Notes: generated from the letters alone by a model not told the origin. Numbered from the stretch's first letter, positions 11,682 to 23,339 are shown. The stretch: 64,000 nt of DNA from Microstegium vimineum (GCA_022036555.1 CM039128.1:6069926-6133925); one strand, 5' to 3'. Made by a program: numbers and translations.

Positions 11682-12960
11682 ATGGATCAGTTCGTCGATG
11701 ATGGAAAACTTGGACAGGGGTTCACGTCAGCCGATGATTTGCTAGAAATAAACATCGGCGATGGTAGTAAGCCTAGGCCAACTTTTATTAGTGCTAAGTT
11801 AGATTCCCAATGTAAGCAACAGTTGAGTGATTTGTTAAGGGAATATAAAGATTGTTTTGCTTGGGATTATACAGAGATGTCTGGTCTGGACCGATCGATA
11901 GTTGAACATCGGTTACCTATTAAGTCAGGTTTTCAACCACATCGGCAACCAGCACGCCGGTGTAACCCTACTGTACTACCCGATATTAAAGCTGAGATTA
12001 CGAAGTTAATCGAAGCTGGGTTTATTCGGCAATGCTGATATGCCGAATGGATTTCTAATGTGGTTCCTGTATATAAGAAGAATGGAAAACTTCGTGTTTG
12101 TATTGATTTCAGGAATCTCAATAAAGCTACGCCAATGGACGGCTATCCAATGTCTGTTGCCGGTCTACTAGTTGATGCTTCTGCTGGACATAAAATTATC
12201 AGTTTTATGGATGGTAATGCTGGATATAATCAAATATTCATGGCTGAAGAGGATATATCCAAAACTGCTTTTAGGTGTCCAGGTCACGTCAGTTTGTTTG
12301 AATGGATTGTAATGACTTTTGGGTTGAAGAACGCCGGTGCTACTTATCAAAGAGCGATGAATTTTATTTTTCATAAGTATATCGGTACGTTGGTCGAAAT
12401 CTATATCGACGATGTGGTGGTTAAGTCCGGAGACTTTGAAAAGCATCTCACCGATCTGCGGAAGATTCTGGAGTGCACAAGGGAGCATGGGAAGATGAAT
12501 CCAAATAAGTGTGCCTTTGGCGTATCGGCGGGTCAATTCTTAGGGTTCATGGTGCATCAAAGGGGCATAGAGATCGGCAGAAAATCTATTGATGCAATTA
12601 ACAAAGTAGTTGCTCCTACGAACAATTTTATTAGAAGATTTATATCTAATCTGTCTAGGAATATTAAGTCTTTTAGCCCATTGCTGAAGCTAAAGGCCGG
12701 TCAGGAATTTGTGTGGGGAGAAGAGCAGCAATTGGCTTTGGGAGAAATTAAGAGGTATCTGGTGAATCCTCCGGTTTTGATTCCACCTCGACATGGGAAA
12801 CCCTTCAGATTGTATTTGTCTGCCGATGACGGTGTTATCGGGTCAGCCTTGATTCAAGAATTTGAAGGGAAAGAACGTGTGATTTATTATTTGAGTAGAA
12901 GACTGGTGGATGCTGAAACCAGGTATTCGGCCGTTAAGAAATTATGTTTATGTCTAGGGT
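11682..12960 (+). pseudogene. Gypsy reverse transcriptase and partial RNase H, with internal stop
   Basis: RT fingers begin at 11682 (CFAWDYTEMSGLD; then an IEAGFIR block). A TGA at 12036-12038 interrupts it, and the frame continues from 12060 with VYKKNGKLRVCIDFRNLN, then MTFGLKNAGATYQRAMN, and the catalytic box EIYIDDVVVKS at about 12398-12430 (two Asp intact). The N-terminal part of an RNase H of the RT_RNaseH_2 type follows (FRLYLSADDGVIGSALIQEF; YYLSRRLVDAETRYS). Similarity stops near 12960. Downstream RNase H and integrase are missing. Confidence 0.88.
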
Positions 12961-13078
12961 TTAGAAGCCAGCTGGTGCCTCAATGTCGCCGATTGATTCT
13001 GCACAAAGTAAAAGGTTGCATGTGTTACACAAGTGAAATATAAGATTCTAACGTTCGAAATATGCTAAGTTTCAAGTG

Positions 13079-15430
13079 CTATTGTGCTTTGACCACAAGT
13101 GTAAACATAGAAACTACAACATTCATACTCGCAGGAGTGCCGAAGTATGTAGGTGGATGTGGAGGTGTACGTGGAGGCAGCTCCAAAGCCAGAGGAGGCA
13201 AACCCTGAGCGGCGCCAAGGCTCTGCATGTACTTAATCACCCTATACAAGCTTTGATGGTGGAGTACTCGCTCTTTCGCCACCGCCTGTCGATCAGCCTC
13301 TATCCTCGCCTCCATCTCCCCGTCGCCTCCTCTCATCCTCCAGCTGGGCCTACAACATTTCATTCAAATGTTAGACTAATGCAAAGCTAATGAAAATCAA
13401 TGAACGACGAATAAAACATAAATAACCTGGAGTGCATGCATCTGCTGCTGTGAGGTGTTTGGACGCTTGCATATGGTCGGGCCCGATCTGCTCCTCGCTC
13501 TAATCTGGTTGAGACTGGGCGTACTAGCCATGTCGAGTGCGCCGTCGGCCATCCAGTACCTCTCATGCTTCTTGCCGCCTCCCAACCTCATGATGACCTC
13601 TCCATCAAGATCCTGGGTGGTCGGATCGTAGTCTGGCCCATGGAGCTTCTTTACCACTGAAGTGTACTGACTAAGGCGGCTGTGGATGTTCGAGTTAGTG
13701 TACTTGTCGGGCGGGTCCCCCAGGTTGTAGTCGATGTTCGATGACGCCTTGCCCTTTTTGGACAAGGCAAATGCCTTAAACATATTGTAAGGTTGGTTGT
13801 CATGTTTTGCCGACTCCGAGAAAACCAGCAAGATGATTAGAAATCATCACTACGTGAAAAACAATTTTGCGCAGCGGGCGAAATTTGTTTTCTGCAGCGG
13901 GCAAACGCGTCCGCTACGATGTTAAGGTCACGGTAAATCGTGGCCTTCTCGCAGCGGGCGTGTTTGCCCGCTGCAGTAAATCGATTAACCGCAGCGGGCA
14001 ACATAAGAAGCCCGCTGCGGTTAATGCTATTTACCGCAGCGGGCACACTACAATGCCCGCTGTGGTTAATCATTCAAAAAAAACAAAAAAAACCTAGATA
14101 GGCCCGCCGAGCCCATCCACGGGCCCGACGAGCCCATCCAGGTTGCCGTCGTCGGGTGCTCTCCGCGCCACATCCCGCCGCCTGTGATGGAGGAGGGGCA
14201 CCAGCCGCGGATCCAATCGCCGCCACCGCCGCCCTCACCGGATCCTCAAGGAGGACGCCGTTGTGGCGGTCCGCGCGTGGTGGTCCGCGCCGCCGTGGGG
14301 TCCGCCCCGACGTGGATGTCCGCGTCGTGGCGGTCCGCACCGCCGTGGGGGTCCGCGCCGTAGCGGTCTGCGCCACCGTGGGGGTCCGCCCCGCCGTGGT
14401 GGTTCTCGCCGTGGCGAGAGGGGAGCCCGCGCGCCGCCGCGAGCCTACCAGCCGACGCGAGAGGGGGGCCCGCGCACCGCCGCGAGAGGGGAGCCTGCGC
14501 CGCCCTCTGGCGAGCTAGATCTGGGCCGCCGCGCCGCCCTCAAGCGAGCTGGAAGAATCCGCGCAAGCCACCCGCCCGTGTTGTGCTGCTGCGTGGGAGG
14601 AGGGAGGAGGGAGGAGGGAGATGCTGCTGCTGCGTGGGAGGAGGGAGGAGGGAGATGCGTGGGAGGAGGGAGGGAGAATGGCAGATGGAGCCTTGTGATG
14701 TGCTGTTGCGGCTCCTGTGCTGGAGCCTTTGTGTTGCTGCTGCGTGGGAGGAGGGAGATGGAGCCTTCGTGTTGTGCTGCTGCGGCGGCTGATCGATAAA
14801 GTGAGGAATGAGGGTTGGAACCCTAATTCGTGTTATATAGTGGCTGCTTGAATCGGGCTTCACCTGGGCCTATTGGGCCTCGCGCTTAATTGAAGCGGAC
14901 GTTATATCAGGCCCGGACGTTATACCAGGCCCGCAGCGGTAAATCAATTTACCGCAGCGGACGTCTTAACATGTCCTCTGCGGTAAATAAATATTTTTCG
15001 TGGCGGGCATCTTAAGAAGCCCGCTGCGGTAAATCGATTTACCGAAGCGGGCAAAAATGACCGCCATTATAAATAAAAAAATGTCTGGTGGGGTAAATCA
15101 TTGGATTTTCTGCAGCGGGCAGAATAAGTGTCCGTCACGGAGGGTTTTTTCAACGCTGTGCAAAATCGTTTTTGACGTAGTGCATGCACATTTACTGTTA
15201 CACTAAATTGTTGTCATTGACGTACCCAAGTGGATGTATATCCCTCTAGGCTCTGGCTTCCTTGGTGGTGTGTTGTGCCTGGCATCATCAAGCGTCGCTC
15301 CCGGCAAGCGTTATGCATCTCCTCCCAGTCGGGGGCGCACCACCTCTCCACCATCTGTTCCCAGCAATGGGTGTGATGGGAGCACCACCATGGAATCGTC
15401 TACACACATCAAGTACATGACATATATATG
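13079..15430 (-). pseudogene. CACTA (En/Spm) transposase-accessory gene, Transposase_24 type, split by a second CACTA element
   Basis: Read on the minus strand, three blocks match the plant Ptta/En/Spm (Transposase_24) family in order. About 15430-15215 has WCAPDWEEMHNACRERRLMM and PGTTHHQGSQSLEGY. 13831-13397 has MFKAFALSKKGK, HGPDYDPTTQDLDGEVIMRL and RYWMADGALDMAS. 13363-13079 has the Gln/Glu/Arg-rich tail with YMQSLGAAQGLPP. The gap of the first two blocks is filled exactly by the 13848-15182 element. These proteins bind subterminal repeats of their own transposon. The upstream N-terminus is not identified. Disrupted, so not functional as it stands. Confidence 0.75.
13848..15182. mobile_element. 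Non-autonomous CACTA element, 1335 bp, TSD CAT
   Basis: Left end CACTACGTGAAAAAC and right end GTTTTTGACGTAGTG are terminal inverted repeats, extended inward by AATTTTGC/GCAAAATC. The 3-bp target duplication CAT is exact (13845-13847 and 15183-15185). Subterminal repeats CCGCAGCGGGC / GCCCGCTGCGG occur many times at both ends (13865-14060 and 14925-15140). The middle (about 14100-14800) is GC-rich, with repeated GTCCGCGCC and GGGAGGAGGGAGG, and is unlike the ends; it may be captured host DNA. No transposase inside. It inserted into the CACTA transposase gene on either side. Confidence 0.9.
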
Positions 15431-15489
15431 AAGATCATATTTAGCATACTAAATCTTAAATGAAATCAATAGTATAATTATATACTTAC

Positions 15490-15918
15490 AACTTCGTACA
15501 ATTGTCGGGTTAGCCACAAAAGACACTCGACAAAGCTCACAGTTCGTCCAATGGAATTTGTAAAACACACCACAAAGATTACAGTTTGCCGAGTGCCTAA
15601 CAGTGGCACTCGACAAACAACTGACGGCGTCGACTCCTAATGCTCTCTGCTGAGTGTCGGCTATGCCGTGTGCCTCACACTCAGCAAAAGAGGCATTTTG
15701 CCTAGTGCCCGATTTTGCTGAGTGCTCGACACTCGGCAAACACGGTGGTTCCGAGTGTTGATGTTTGCCGAGTGCCCGACACTCGACAAACAAGGATAGA
15801 TGCCGAGTGTTTATGTATGTCGAGTGTGGCTCTCGGCAAAACGCTCTTTGCCGAGTGCCCGACGGAAAGCGCTCGGCAAACCTCGGGGCACTCGGCAAAG
15901 AGGTCGTTTCCGGTAGTT
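15490..15918 (-). mobile_element. Terminal and subterminal region of the outer CACTA element
   Basis: Dense TTTGCCGAGTG / CACTCGGCAAA repeats (about 15585-15900), a classic grass CACTA subterminal motif. They end at 15902-15918 in GGTCGTTTCCGGTAGTT, whose complement AACTACCGGAAACGACC matches a CACTACCGGAAA-type end with the first base changed. This is the 5' side of the minus-strand transposase gene at 13079-15430. The opposite terminus was not found. Confidence 0.7.
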
Positions 15919-15941
15919 TGAACTAACAACCAAAACTGATT

Positions 15942-16310
15942 TTTCCGGTCACTAGTTCTTACTAACCGGACTTTTTACGATCAGTTCGGTTATATGCCTC
16001 TGGTAACCGAATTAACCGAATATTTCAATTTTATTGACATAATGTATAGTTTAGGTGATTATTAATGATATAATATTTATTTTAGTGGTTTTATATCAAC
16101 TATCACTCTTATCCATTTGTTGTTTTTGTCTTGAAATAGAATTTTTTTTGCTAAACTATACTATTTAGTGGTTGTTTTGTTAGTCTGGTTAGTTCGGTCA
16201 TGACCAAAACCGAACCGAACTAACCGAAACCAAACTTTCTCGGTCATGTTTATAAAAATAATGGTCGTTCTTTGCTTTTAGATAACCGAACCGATCGATT
16301 CGGATTGGTC
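15942..16310. repeat. hAT/MITE-like repeat with CGGTTA/TAACCG motifs
   Basis: Recurring short inverted motifs (GGTAACCGAATTAACCGAA; TTCGGTCATGACCAAAACCGAA) flank an AT-rich centre. The style is similar to the MITE at 36306-36878. No exact termini or TSD identified. Confidence 0.35.
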
Positions 16311-16343
16311 AGAAAGTCACTTGCCACCGATCGAACCACCACC

Positions 16344-16430
16344 GCCGTTGGTCCCTCCTCTTTCTATAGCCGCCAGCAATGGAGCCGTTGGTCCCTCCTC
16401 TTTCTATAGCCGCCGGCAATGGAGCCGAAT
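16344..16430 (+). repeat. Tandem duplication, 40-bp period, about 2.2 copies
   Basis: GCCGTTGGTCCCTCCTCTTT begins at 16344 and again at 16384. The units differ by one base (CCGCCAGC versus CCGCCGGC). Confidence 0.85.
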
Positions 16431-16666
16431 CGATCGGTTATGAGCTTCAGTTTATTTAACACCAAGCTAGCAATCTGACGGCCTTCGAATTGTGGGTCAC
16501 AGCAATGGGTGCCCTAGCGGTGTTGCGGTCCAGCTACATAAAGGCCATTGCTCTGACGGCAAGTAAAGAATTTTATGTCTGCTCGGCACAGGGGAGGCAA
16601 TACTTTGCCTCACATGCACGCACGAGTTCACAGGACTTGAATGTGAAATATGAAATAGTCACTGGA

Positions 16667-16890
16667 CACTACTAGAAAACAAACATTTCGTCGATGTTCA
16701 AAATGAGCTTTAGTGTTGAAAATTTTGCGTCAATTTTTACGTCCGAAACTAATAGATCTTTAGTCCCGGTTGGTAACACCAATCAGGGCTAAAAGTCTCT
16801 TATAGTCCCGATTGGTGTTACCAACCGAGACTAAATGTCCAGAATATTTAGTCCCGGTTGGTGTTACGAACCGGGACTAAATGTCCCTCG
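16667..16890 (+). mobile_element. Left end of a CACTA element (partner end not found)
   Basis: CACTACTAGAAAAC at 16667 is a canonical CACTA terminus. Four or more alternating copies of TTTAGTCCCGGTTGGT and its complement ACCAACCGGGACTAAA follow to 16883. The opposite terminus was not seen, so this is likely a truncated copy. Confidence 0.6.
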
Positions 16891-17553
16891 ATGTGTGGGT
16901 TCAAAAGGGAAAAGTTCCATCTATTGACAGATAAGTTGGGTTTAGAGTTTAGGGTTCAAAAGGGAAAAGTTCGAGCTATCTACTCCGTAATTGCTTATTT
17001 AGACAGGGAACAGATGCCTGGAACCATTTTCATCTGAAATCGTTCATTAATTTACATAATCTTGATCAATCCGAAATAGTTCCTTCCCTATTCAAGCCGA
17101 ACCGAACGTTAGTCAAAATAACTTTTAGGGATGAACTCAGAGGGATAAAGAAAACACTATTAATTCTATGCAGTATTTGTCTTTGTAGTGTTTTCTGTTT
17201 TTACATATAATAATGATCGGTCATACTATAAATCTATCAATCCGTGCTCCTAATTTAAGAAAAATGGGTATTGGAAGTCTATGTACAAATTCAAAGTCGT
17301 AGCTAATAAAAAATTCTTATAACATAATAATTTTCAACTTCTTATAACTTTTCTCATTTGCTCATTTCTATAACACAATAGTTTCTATATTTTTGAGATA
17401 TACTTTAAGTCTTCATATGCCAATTATTATATTAGTTTTTCCATTCACGTTCATAGTTTTTTCTCGACTTTTTTTATTGGAACCTTTAAGTTTAGCTATG
17501 TCAGCTATCTTGTTGCAGCTTTAGCATGAAATTGATAATTAATACAGAATTAA
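16891..17553. other. Intergenic, AT-rich
   Basis: No gene or defined repeat recognised. Confidence 0.45.
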
Positions 17554-17812
17554 GGTGTTGTTTGTTTCATCTGTATCCGGCTTCTGTCGACCAAAAGCCA
17601 GAAGTTGAAATTAACAGACATACCGTTATTGAGCTGGTTTCGAAAAGCTAGAAAGCTAGCTTCCAAGATAATTAACTATAAGCTGAAAAGCATGTTCTGA
17701 GGGGTTTTCTAGCTTTTAGTGTGTTAAGAAGGTAAAAAACTATTATAAAATCCGAAGAAAAAACAACAACAGCCAGAAGGCTAAAAGTCCAAATGCTTTA
17801 AACAAACAGATC
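17554..17812. mobile_element. Possible MITE with GTTTGTTT / AAACAAAC ends
   Basis: GGTGTTGTTTGTTTCATCTG at the left and CTTTAAACAAACAGATCG at the right are imperfect inverted ends. Internal inverted motifs such as CCAGAAG support a foldback. The TSD is unclear. Confidence 0.38.
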
Positions 17813-19744
17813 GAGGTTCTTGAGATAGCTTCCCAATTTTGACCTTGTGCAATAAAATTTTTATCCTATATATGGATGTTAAGTTGAACCCTAGCCCACG
17901 TTATTTCAATGACATAAACATGTGCTTCAGCCTCCATGACTAGTGCTTGATATGTCAAAAATATTTCTAACAACAACAAAAAAACTATGACTATTGTGGT
18001 ATATATTTCTTTAAAAATTGCATGACCAGTGCTTGCGATGTCGAATGTGCTAAATATAGAAAAACTTTGACTATTGTGGTTTCTATTTATTAAAATATAA
18101 GTGTAGGCATGCTGATGATTAATTGAACAACCACTTATTATTAGATGTTTTATTAAAACGTATGTCAACTTAAATGTTTTATTTTTGTAAGTTAACGTGT
18201 TATATTGCTACTGCCATTGGTAATGTAAATCATTAGTTGAGAATATTAACTATTAAGTGAGGATTTAATTTAAGATATGGATTCTACATGAAGCTTACAT
18301 GTCAGACATTTTCTCTCTATCCAAGCAAGCATCTTACCAACCACCGGCAAAGCAATATCTTAGCAAACTGCTTGTGAATCACTCATCATTTCCGGTATTA
18401 TTTATACACTACCACTACCACTGCAAGACACAACAATGCAACACCTTCTATGGTGCTTTCCTGTACCTGAGATTGAAATGAGGCCAATACAAGCGCGCAG
18501 CGCGGGAGCTGGCGGGGGGCATTCGATGGATAAACAAAGGTATTATATTGCAACATGTAACTTTGTCCCTTCCATTCTTTTCTCTATATGAAAATTGGTG
18601 CAAGTTTCTTTTCAGTGGAAATTTATTAAAACAACCATCAATTAAACACATGACACCTTCTTCATTATAACGAAAAATATTGAGTACTACTATAAGTGTG
18701 ACTTATAGTAACTCTCAATACTACCAGGTCCAAATTAACTACGAAAGCCACACCCTTCTTTCTGTTTTCCTTAAAAGTAGGCTTAGAGTTTTTTTTCTTT
18801 TTGGTAAACAGTACAGTACACTCATTCATATGAATGTGTGCATAAACATATAACCTTGTGAGCAACTTTGAAAGACTATGCAAGCCGATATTAACAATAA
18901 GTCATCAAAAACATGTCGCTGCCAACGAGAATGTCACCAACCACTAATAATAACTCTGTTAACTTTTAGAAAAAATAAGAAATATACAAGGAGGCATGCT
19001 GAGCCAAAGATTAAAATACGCTTGGATGAACAATTTTCACCGAGAACTAGCAAACCGAGCTATATTAATTCACGGTCCTATTTGAAATGGCTATTCAATC
19101 AAGGCTACATATACAAGTCAATGTGCTTATATATGCATCATATGTTCCAAATTATAAGCCTAATCCCAATGTACCGTGTGTACATACACACGGGATTTGC
19201 TAAATTTCAGGTGCCTGAATTTTAGTTTCCTTTCAGGAGACAGTTATTGCATATGTTTTATACTAAAATTGTAGTTTTAGTTCGTTGCAATTTATATAGA
19301 CACAGTTTGCAATTTTCGGATTCAGAAATAAAAAACATGTTAGACAAAACTACAAACCTGACAAAATCTTATAAATGTTGGCACAAAGACAATTCAACAA
19401 TTACAATTATTTCTATAGGAGGACAAGGACAAAAAATTAATATGTTATAACACAAAGACAAATAACAAAATACAAAATTAACAACTAACTTATACTAGCT
19501 AGTTGGTGATATATTAATTGCCTGAAATCATCTTAAATTTCAGGCACCTGAACTATAAGAAAAGTGTGTGTTATGACTTCACTTGTTCTAGGCCGTGCCT
19601 TATGAGGATGATTGTTAGTAGGGTTCTAATAGTGGTTATATATATCATTGACAGAAACTGGAACTTTGTTCCACAATTATCTAAAAAAAAATTGACAACA
19701 AGAAATAATAACCTCACTTACGCGATGATGAACTTTATTAATCA
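17813..19744. other. Intergenic, AT-rich, no gene recognised
   Basis: Only short open stretches. TTTCAGGTGCCTGAATTTTA (about 19206) and TTTCAGGCACCTGAACTATA (about 19538) are each near-palindromic and related; they may be ends of a decayed element of about 350 bp. This stretch also holds the promoter side of the DUF4220 gene. Confidence 0.4.
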
Positions 19745-21496
19745 ATGCATGGATGCCCTACCTCGCTCTCTCTCTCAATCAGCTTGGTGCCTGTTGTCCA
19801 AGAGCTGTGGAACGCGTGGGAGATCCACTTCATGATCCTCCTCAGCCTTTCCCTGCAAGTTTTCCTCTTCCTCTTCGCGGGCTTGCGGAGGCGCAGCTCC
19901 AACTGCTTCCTGCAAACCGTCCTATGGCTTGCGTACCTGGCGGCCGACTCTGTGGCCGTCTTCGTGCTTGGCCACCTGGCGGTCAGCACGCGAGAGCCTG
20001 GGCACGAGCTCGTGGCCTTCTGGGCCCCATTCGTGCTCGTCCACCTGGGCGGGCAGGACACCATCACTGCCTTTGCGAAGCAGGACAACGATCTGTGGAG
20101 GCGGCACCTGCTGAACCTGGCTATCCAGGCAGGGGTCGCTGGGTACGTGGTGGCTAAAGCTTCTTGGCCAGACGCCCGACTCAGGGCTGCCATGGTGATC
20201 ATGTTCGTCTGTGGGTGCTTCAAGTATGCCGAGCGTGTCTTTTGCCTCTACTTTGGGGCCACAGAGAATGTTAAGTGGATGACCCAGGTTACTTTGTGGT
20301 GGGACCTAGTGGGAATGGCGCATGATGATGAGCTACTATGCAAGGAGAGAAGAAGCATGGAGGAAAGAATAAAAGATATGAGTGACACACTTGATCTGAT
20401 GTCAAAAGGAGGTAGTTCATGGCGGCCTCCAAGTGAACTGGTCTGGGACGTCCGTACAATCAAACAGGACATCATTTCAGTGGATGCTCCCTCAACAAGG
20501 CGGACAACATCACTGTAGCTGCTGCAGATGATGGCGAGACTCTACCAGGCAAGCTCAAGGAGGTGCTTCGGTCTAGCGAAAGCAGCCACAGTGCCTACGA
20601 GTATTGCCAGCACCCGTGGCAGGCTAGCACTTGACAAGTGGATGATTGATTATTGTCAAAATAAGGACCATGATAATCAACAATCATCCCATCATCATGA
20701 TCTGGCCACGACGACGACACTGAAATCAGTAGAGGAGATCGTCTCAACCAGTGCTGACTTCCCGACGAGCGTGCTCGTGTTCCACATTGCAACAGACATA
20801 TGCTACCACATTGGAGGAGACACTACTAATAATAGTTCTTCTGATGGTCAAGAGTACAAGCAGATAAGCACAGAATTATCAAACTACATCATGTACCTTG
20901 TCTTCAAGTGCGGTGTGATGATTACCACCAACTCCCAGATCGTATATGACAGTGCCCGTAGGGAAATACTCCAAATTTTATCACCGGCGTATTCACGAGG
21001 GTTAAGTTCCCGCTGGTTGTTGTCGTGGAAGCCTCTGTTTGGTCTAGAAAAGTACCATAAGGTTCATACATTGAAGATTTTTTATGCAACCAAAAAGAAA
21101 CAACAAGACTCGACGGTTGAAATCGAGATGATACACCAGGAATCAGAGGAACAGCAAGATGCACCGACTGAAATAATGATCAAGTGCCAAGAATCCGCTG
21201 ACAACGATGATAATATTAATGCTGCTCATATCAAGAAACTCCAGATTAACTCTCAGACTCTCAAGTCTCCAGTGTTGCCCCGTGCAATTGAGGTGGCCCA
21301 AGAGCTCATCGGCATCAAGAATGAAGCTAAGCGTTGGGAACTCATCGCCAAGGTGTGGGCGGAGATGCTTTACTACATCGCGCCTCGTTGTGGCGGTGAT
21401 TTCCACTACGAGCATCTGAGCACCGGTGGTGAGTTCGTCACACATGTTCTCCTTCTCATGTATTACCTTGGTCCATTCATGCCGCCACCCTCCTGA
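19745..21496 (+). pseudogene. DUF4220/DUF594 membrane protein gene with one in-frame stop
   Basis: Codons from ATG 19745 encode the DUF4220 N-terminus: a hydrophobic segment with LSLQVFLFLFAGLRRRSS, then LWLAYLAADSVAVFVLGHLA and AFWAPFVLVHLGGQDTITAF, diagnostic of this plant family. A TAG at 20516-20518 stops the frame, but the same frame reopens at once and runs to 21496. That part ends in a DUF594 domain (YIMYLVFKCGVMITTNSQIV; WAEMLYYIAPRC; HLSTGGEFVTHVLLLMYYLG). Family members are usually about 650-750 aa; the two parts total about 580, so the central membrane part of DUF4220 also looks shortened. Function of the family is unknown. Likely a recent pseudogene, or a product of readthrough or two short proteins. 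Confidence 0.8.
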
Positions 21497-22428
21497 TGCT
21501 TGAGCTCCTTTGCGTTGAGTTGGCTGTGCCATTATATTTTCCAGCAGACCTACCCAGTGATTTCATCTCTAGTATGATTATGAATTTATGATTGTATCCG
21601 TCATCCATCAGCACCGATAACTACCAGACACCTGCAGCTACCCGGACTCTCCAAGTTCCGTCTCCTCTGATCGTTCGAGATGGAACAGACACCAACTACT
21701 GAATATTTGTCTGTTTGTCTGTTTAATTATTTCAACATTATTATTGTTGTAAACAATTTGTATGTTTAAGTATTTCAACATTGTTGTATACAATTGCTAT
21801 CATGTGAAAATAGAACTGCTTGCATGCATGGTTATAGTGTGTGTGGACGTCTCTGGACGCGCTGTTGACAGGCCTGGCCCTGGGCAGGGCGAGCGGCAGG
21901 GGCGGATATCCACCTAGGGCCACTAAGGGCATGGCCCTAGGCATGGTCTAGAAAGTTTATTTGTTACGGTAAAAATTAAAGGTCTAATCCTATGAACTCA
22001 TAGCTCAGAAAGATAATAGCTTCACACTATGCGTTTGACCTTTCTGCTAGCTCTCTATCTCCATGCAGACAGTCTTCCTATGCTTATACAGAAAATTAAT
22101 ATTTAAATAATTTTACGCTTATAATTGATCTATCAAAAATAAATTCATTTTTCTACAAGTTAATAATTAATTAATAAAGTCATAACTCTCATTTCCATCA
22201 AACTCATCTTCCAATCAACTTGTAGTATTTCACGTATAGTTTATAATTTATATAAACCATTATGTTGTATAGGTTATGAAATTGTTTGGTTCTTTTTACG
22301 AGCCTTTTTTTACTTATAAAAAAATGTGTTTTTATTTTGTTCTTTGTTGTACCTAATGTGAAAATTATATGACTGATGAGTATTGGTACTTAGCTATGTA
22401 CATTTGGTATAAGTTGTTTAGGTATTTA
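21497..22428. other. 3' flank of the DUF4220 gene and intergenic DNA
   Basis: It contains a local tandem repeat (TATTTCAACATT at 21728 and 21770, with TTGTTGTAAACAA/TTGTTGTATACAA). It also holds the first copy of a direct repeat, GCATGGTTATAGTGTGTG at about 21826, whose second copy lies at about 22683. No gene. Confidence 0.45.
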
Positions 22429-22640
22429 GGGCGTGTTTGGTTCTCCGCCACAACCTTCGCGTGTTTGGTTCCCCGCCACAACCTTCTAGCCTGTGGCATG
22501 CCACTAGCACAACACTGTTGCTTGGTTCAGTTTTTGGATATAACAGCTACAATCTTCTCAGTTACCGATTTTAACCACCACAGGTTAGACGCTACCACAC
22601 TCGCCACCAAATTTATGATCGTGAACCAAACATGCTCTTA
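22429..22640. mobile_element. Possible MITE with GTGTTTGGTT / AACCAAAC ends
   Basis: Left GCGTGTTTGGTTC and right GAACCAAACATGC are inverted. The left end is internally duplicated (TGTTTGGTTCTCCGCCACAA then TGTTTGGTTCCCCGCCACAA). No clear TSD. Confidence 0.4.
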
Positions 22641-22721
22641 GATAGTGTCCCTACACATAGAAATTGACCAACTATAACATACATGGTTATAGTGTGTGGG
22701 ACGTCTCTACACACACTCTAG

Positions 22722-22758
<37 letters not shown>

Positions 22759-23339
22759 GAACTACTACCATATAGCTAGCTACAAAATAACTATTCTATA
22801 GCCAGACCGAAACTTGCGAGCCGGAGCTACACCAGCAAACCAGTCATTCACGCCCGTGGCTTTAATTTGATTAGGGGGTCCCCTTTGGACTAATGAATGC
22901 ATGCGAATTGATTATTCAATCCCCTGATTTTCTCCTTCCTTCCACCTGCCACACCTGCTTGTTTCTTCGCCGAAGAATCCGGCCACATGAGAACACCATT
23001 TGATCCTTCGCATGCATGCCAAGGAGCTACATTGGGGCATATTGTGTCATCCATCGCATGACCCTACACGGCGGAGCAAGGAGCATGGAGCAGGAGCACC
23101 CCATGGGAGGCCGGCGCTATGAGTAGATCGTCACCGCTCACGTAATTTGGTAAATTTCTTATGTTCCTCAATTTAGATATATTTTGTAGCCATGATCATT
23201 CCCGACATCGTGATAGATCCATGGCATCTCTCACCCTATGGAAATGGATCTTGTAAAGACAGCACCCACAACGGCGACGATACCCGAGCGCGCGGACAGC
23301 ACCCTGGCAACGTGGTCTCCTCTTCGCCACTAATCCATC

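Larger units (their letters stand above)
7094..12960 (+). mobile_element. Ty3/Gypsy retrotransposon, 3' truncated, ORFs broken
   Basis: One 5' LTR (7094-7923) is followed by gag, protease, RT and the start of RNase H in the order usual for Ty3/Gypsy. The reading frame is broken by several stops and frameshifts. Homology ends near 12960 within RNase H; integrase, polypurine tract and 3' LTR are absent. It inserted into the Ulp1-like exon (target flank GATCT at 7089-7093). The missing 3' half abuts a minus-strand CACTA transposase fragment, so a later deletion or rearrangement removed it. Confidence 0.85.

Noticed and set aside
7094..12960. Endogenous plant pararetrovirus
   Set aside because: LTR, gag-protease-RT-RNase H order and sequence motifs fit Ty3/Gypsy; no movement-protein or coat-type features seen.
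14074..14863. Long overlapping open frames on both strands in the GC-rich core of the CACTA element
   Set aside because: High GC makes stops rare; the predicted proteins are Arg/Ala/Gly-rich low complexity with no domain, and the strands mirror each other.
16760..16890. Hairpin of TTTAGTCCCGGTTGGT repeats as a miRNA precursor
   Set aside because: The alternating inverted motif is the standard CACTA subterminal repeat and sits right after a CACTA terminus.
19753..20223. Other-frame open stretches (both strands) over the DUF4220 region
   Set aside because: Shadows of the DUF4220 frame, which carries the family motifs.
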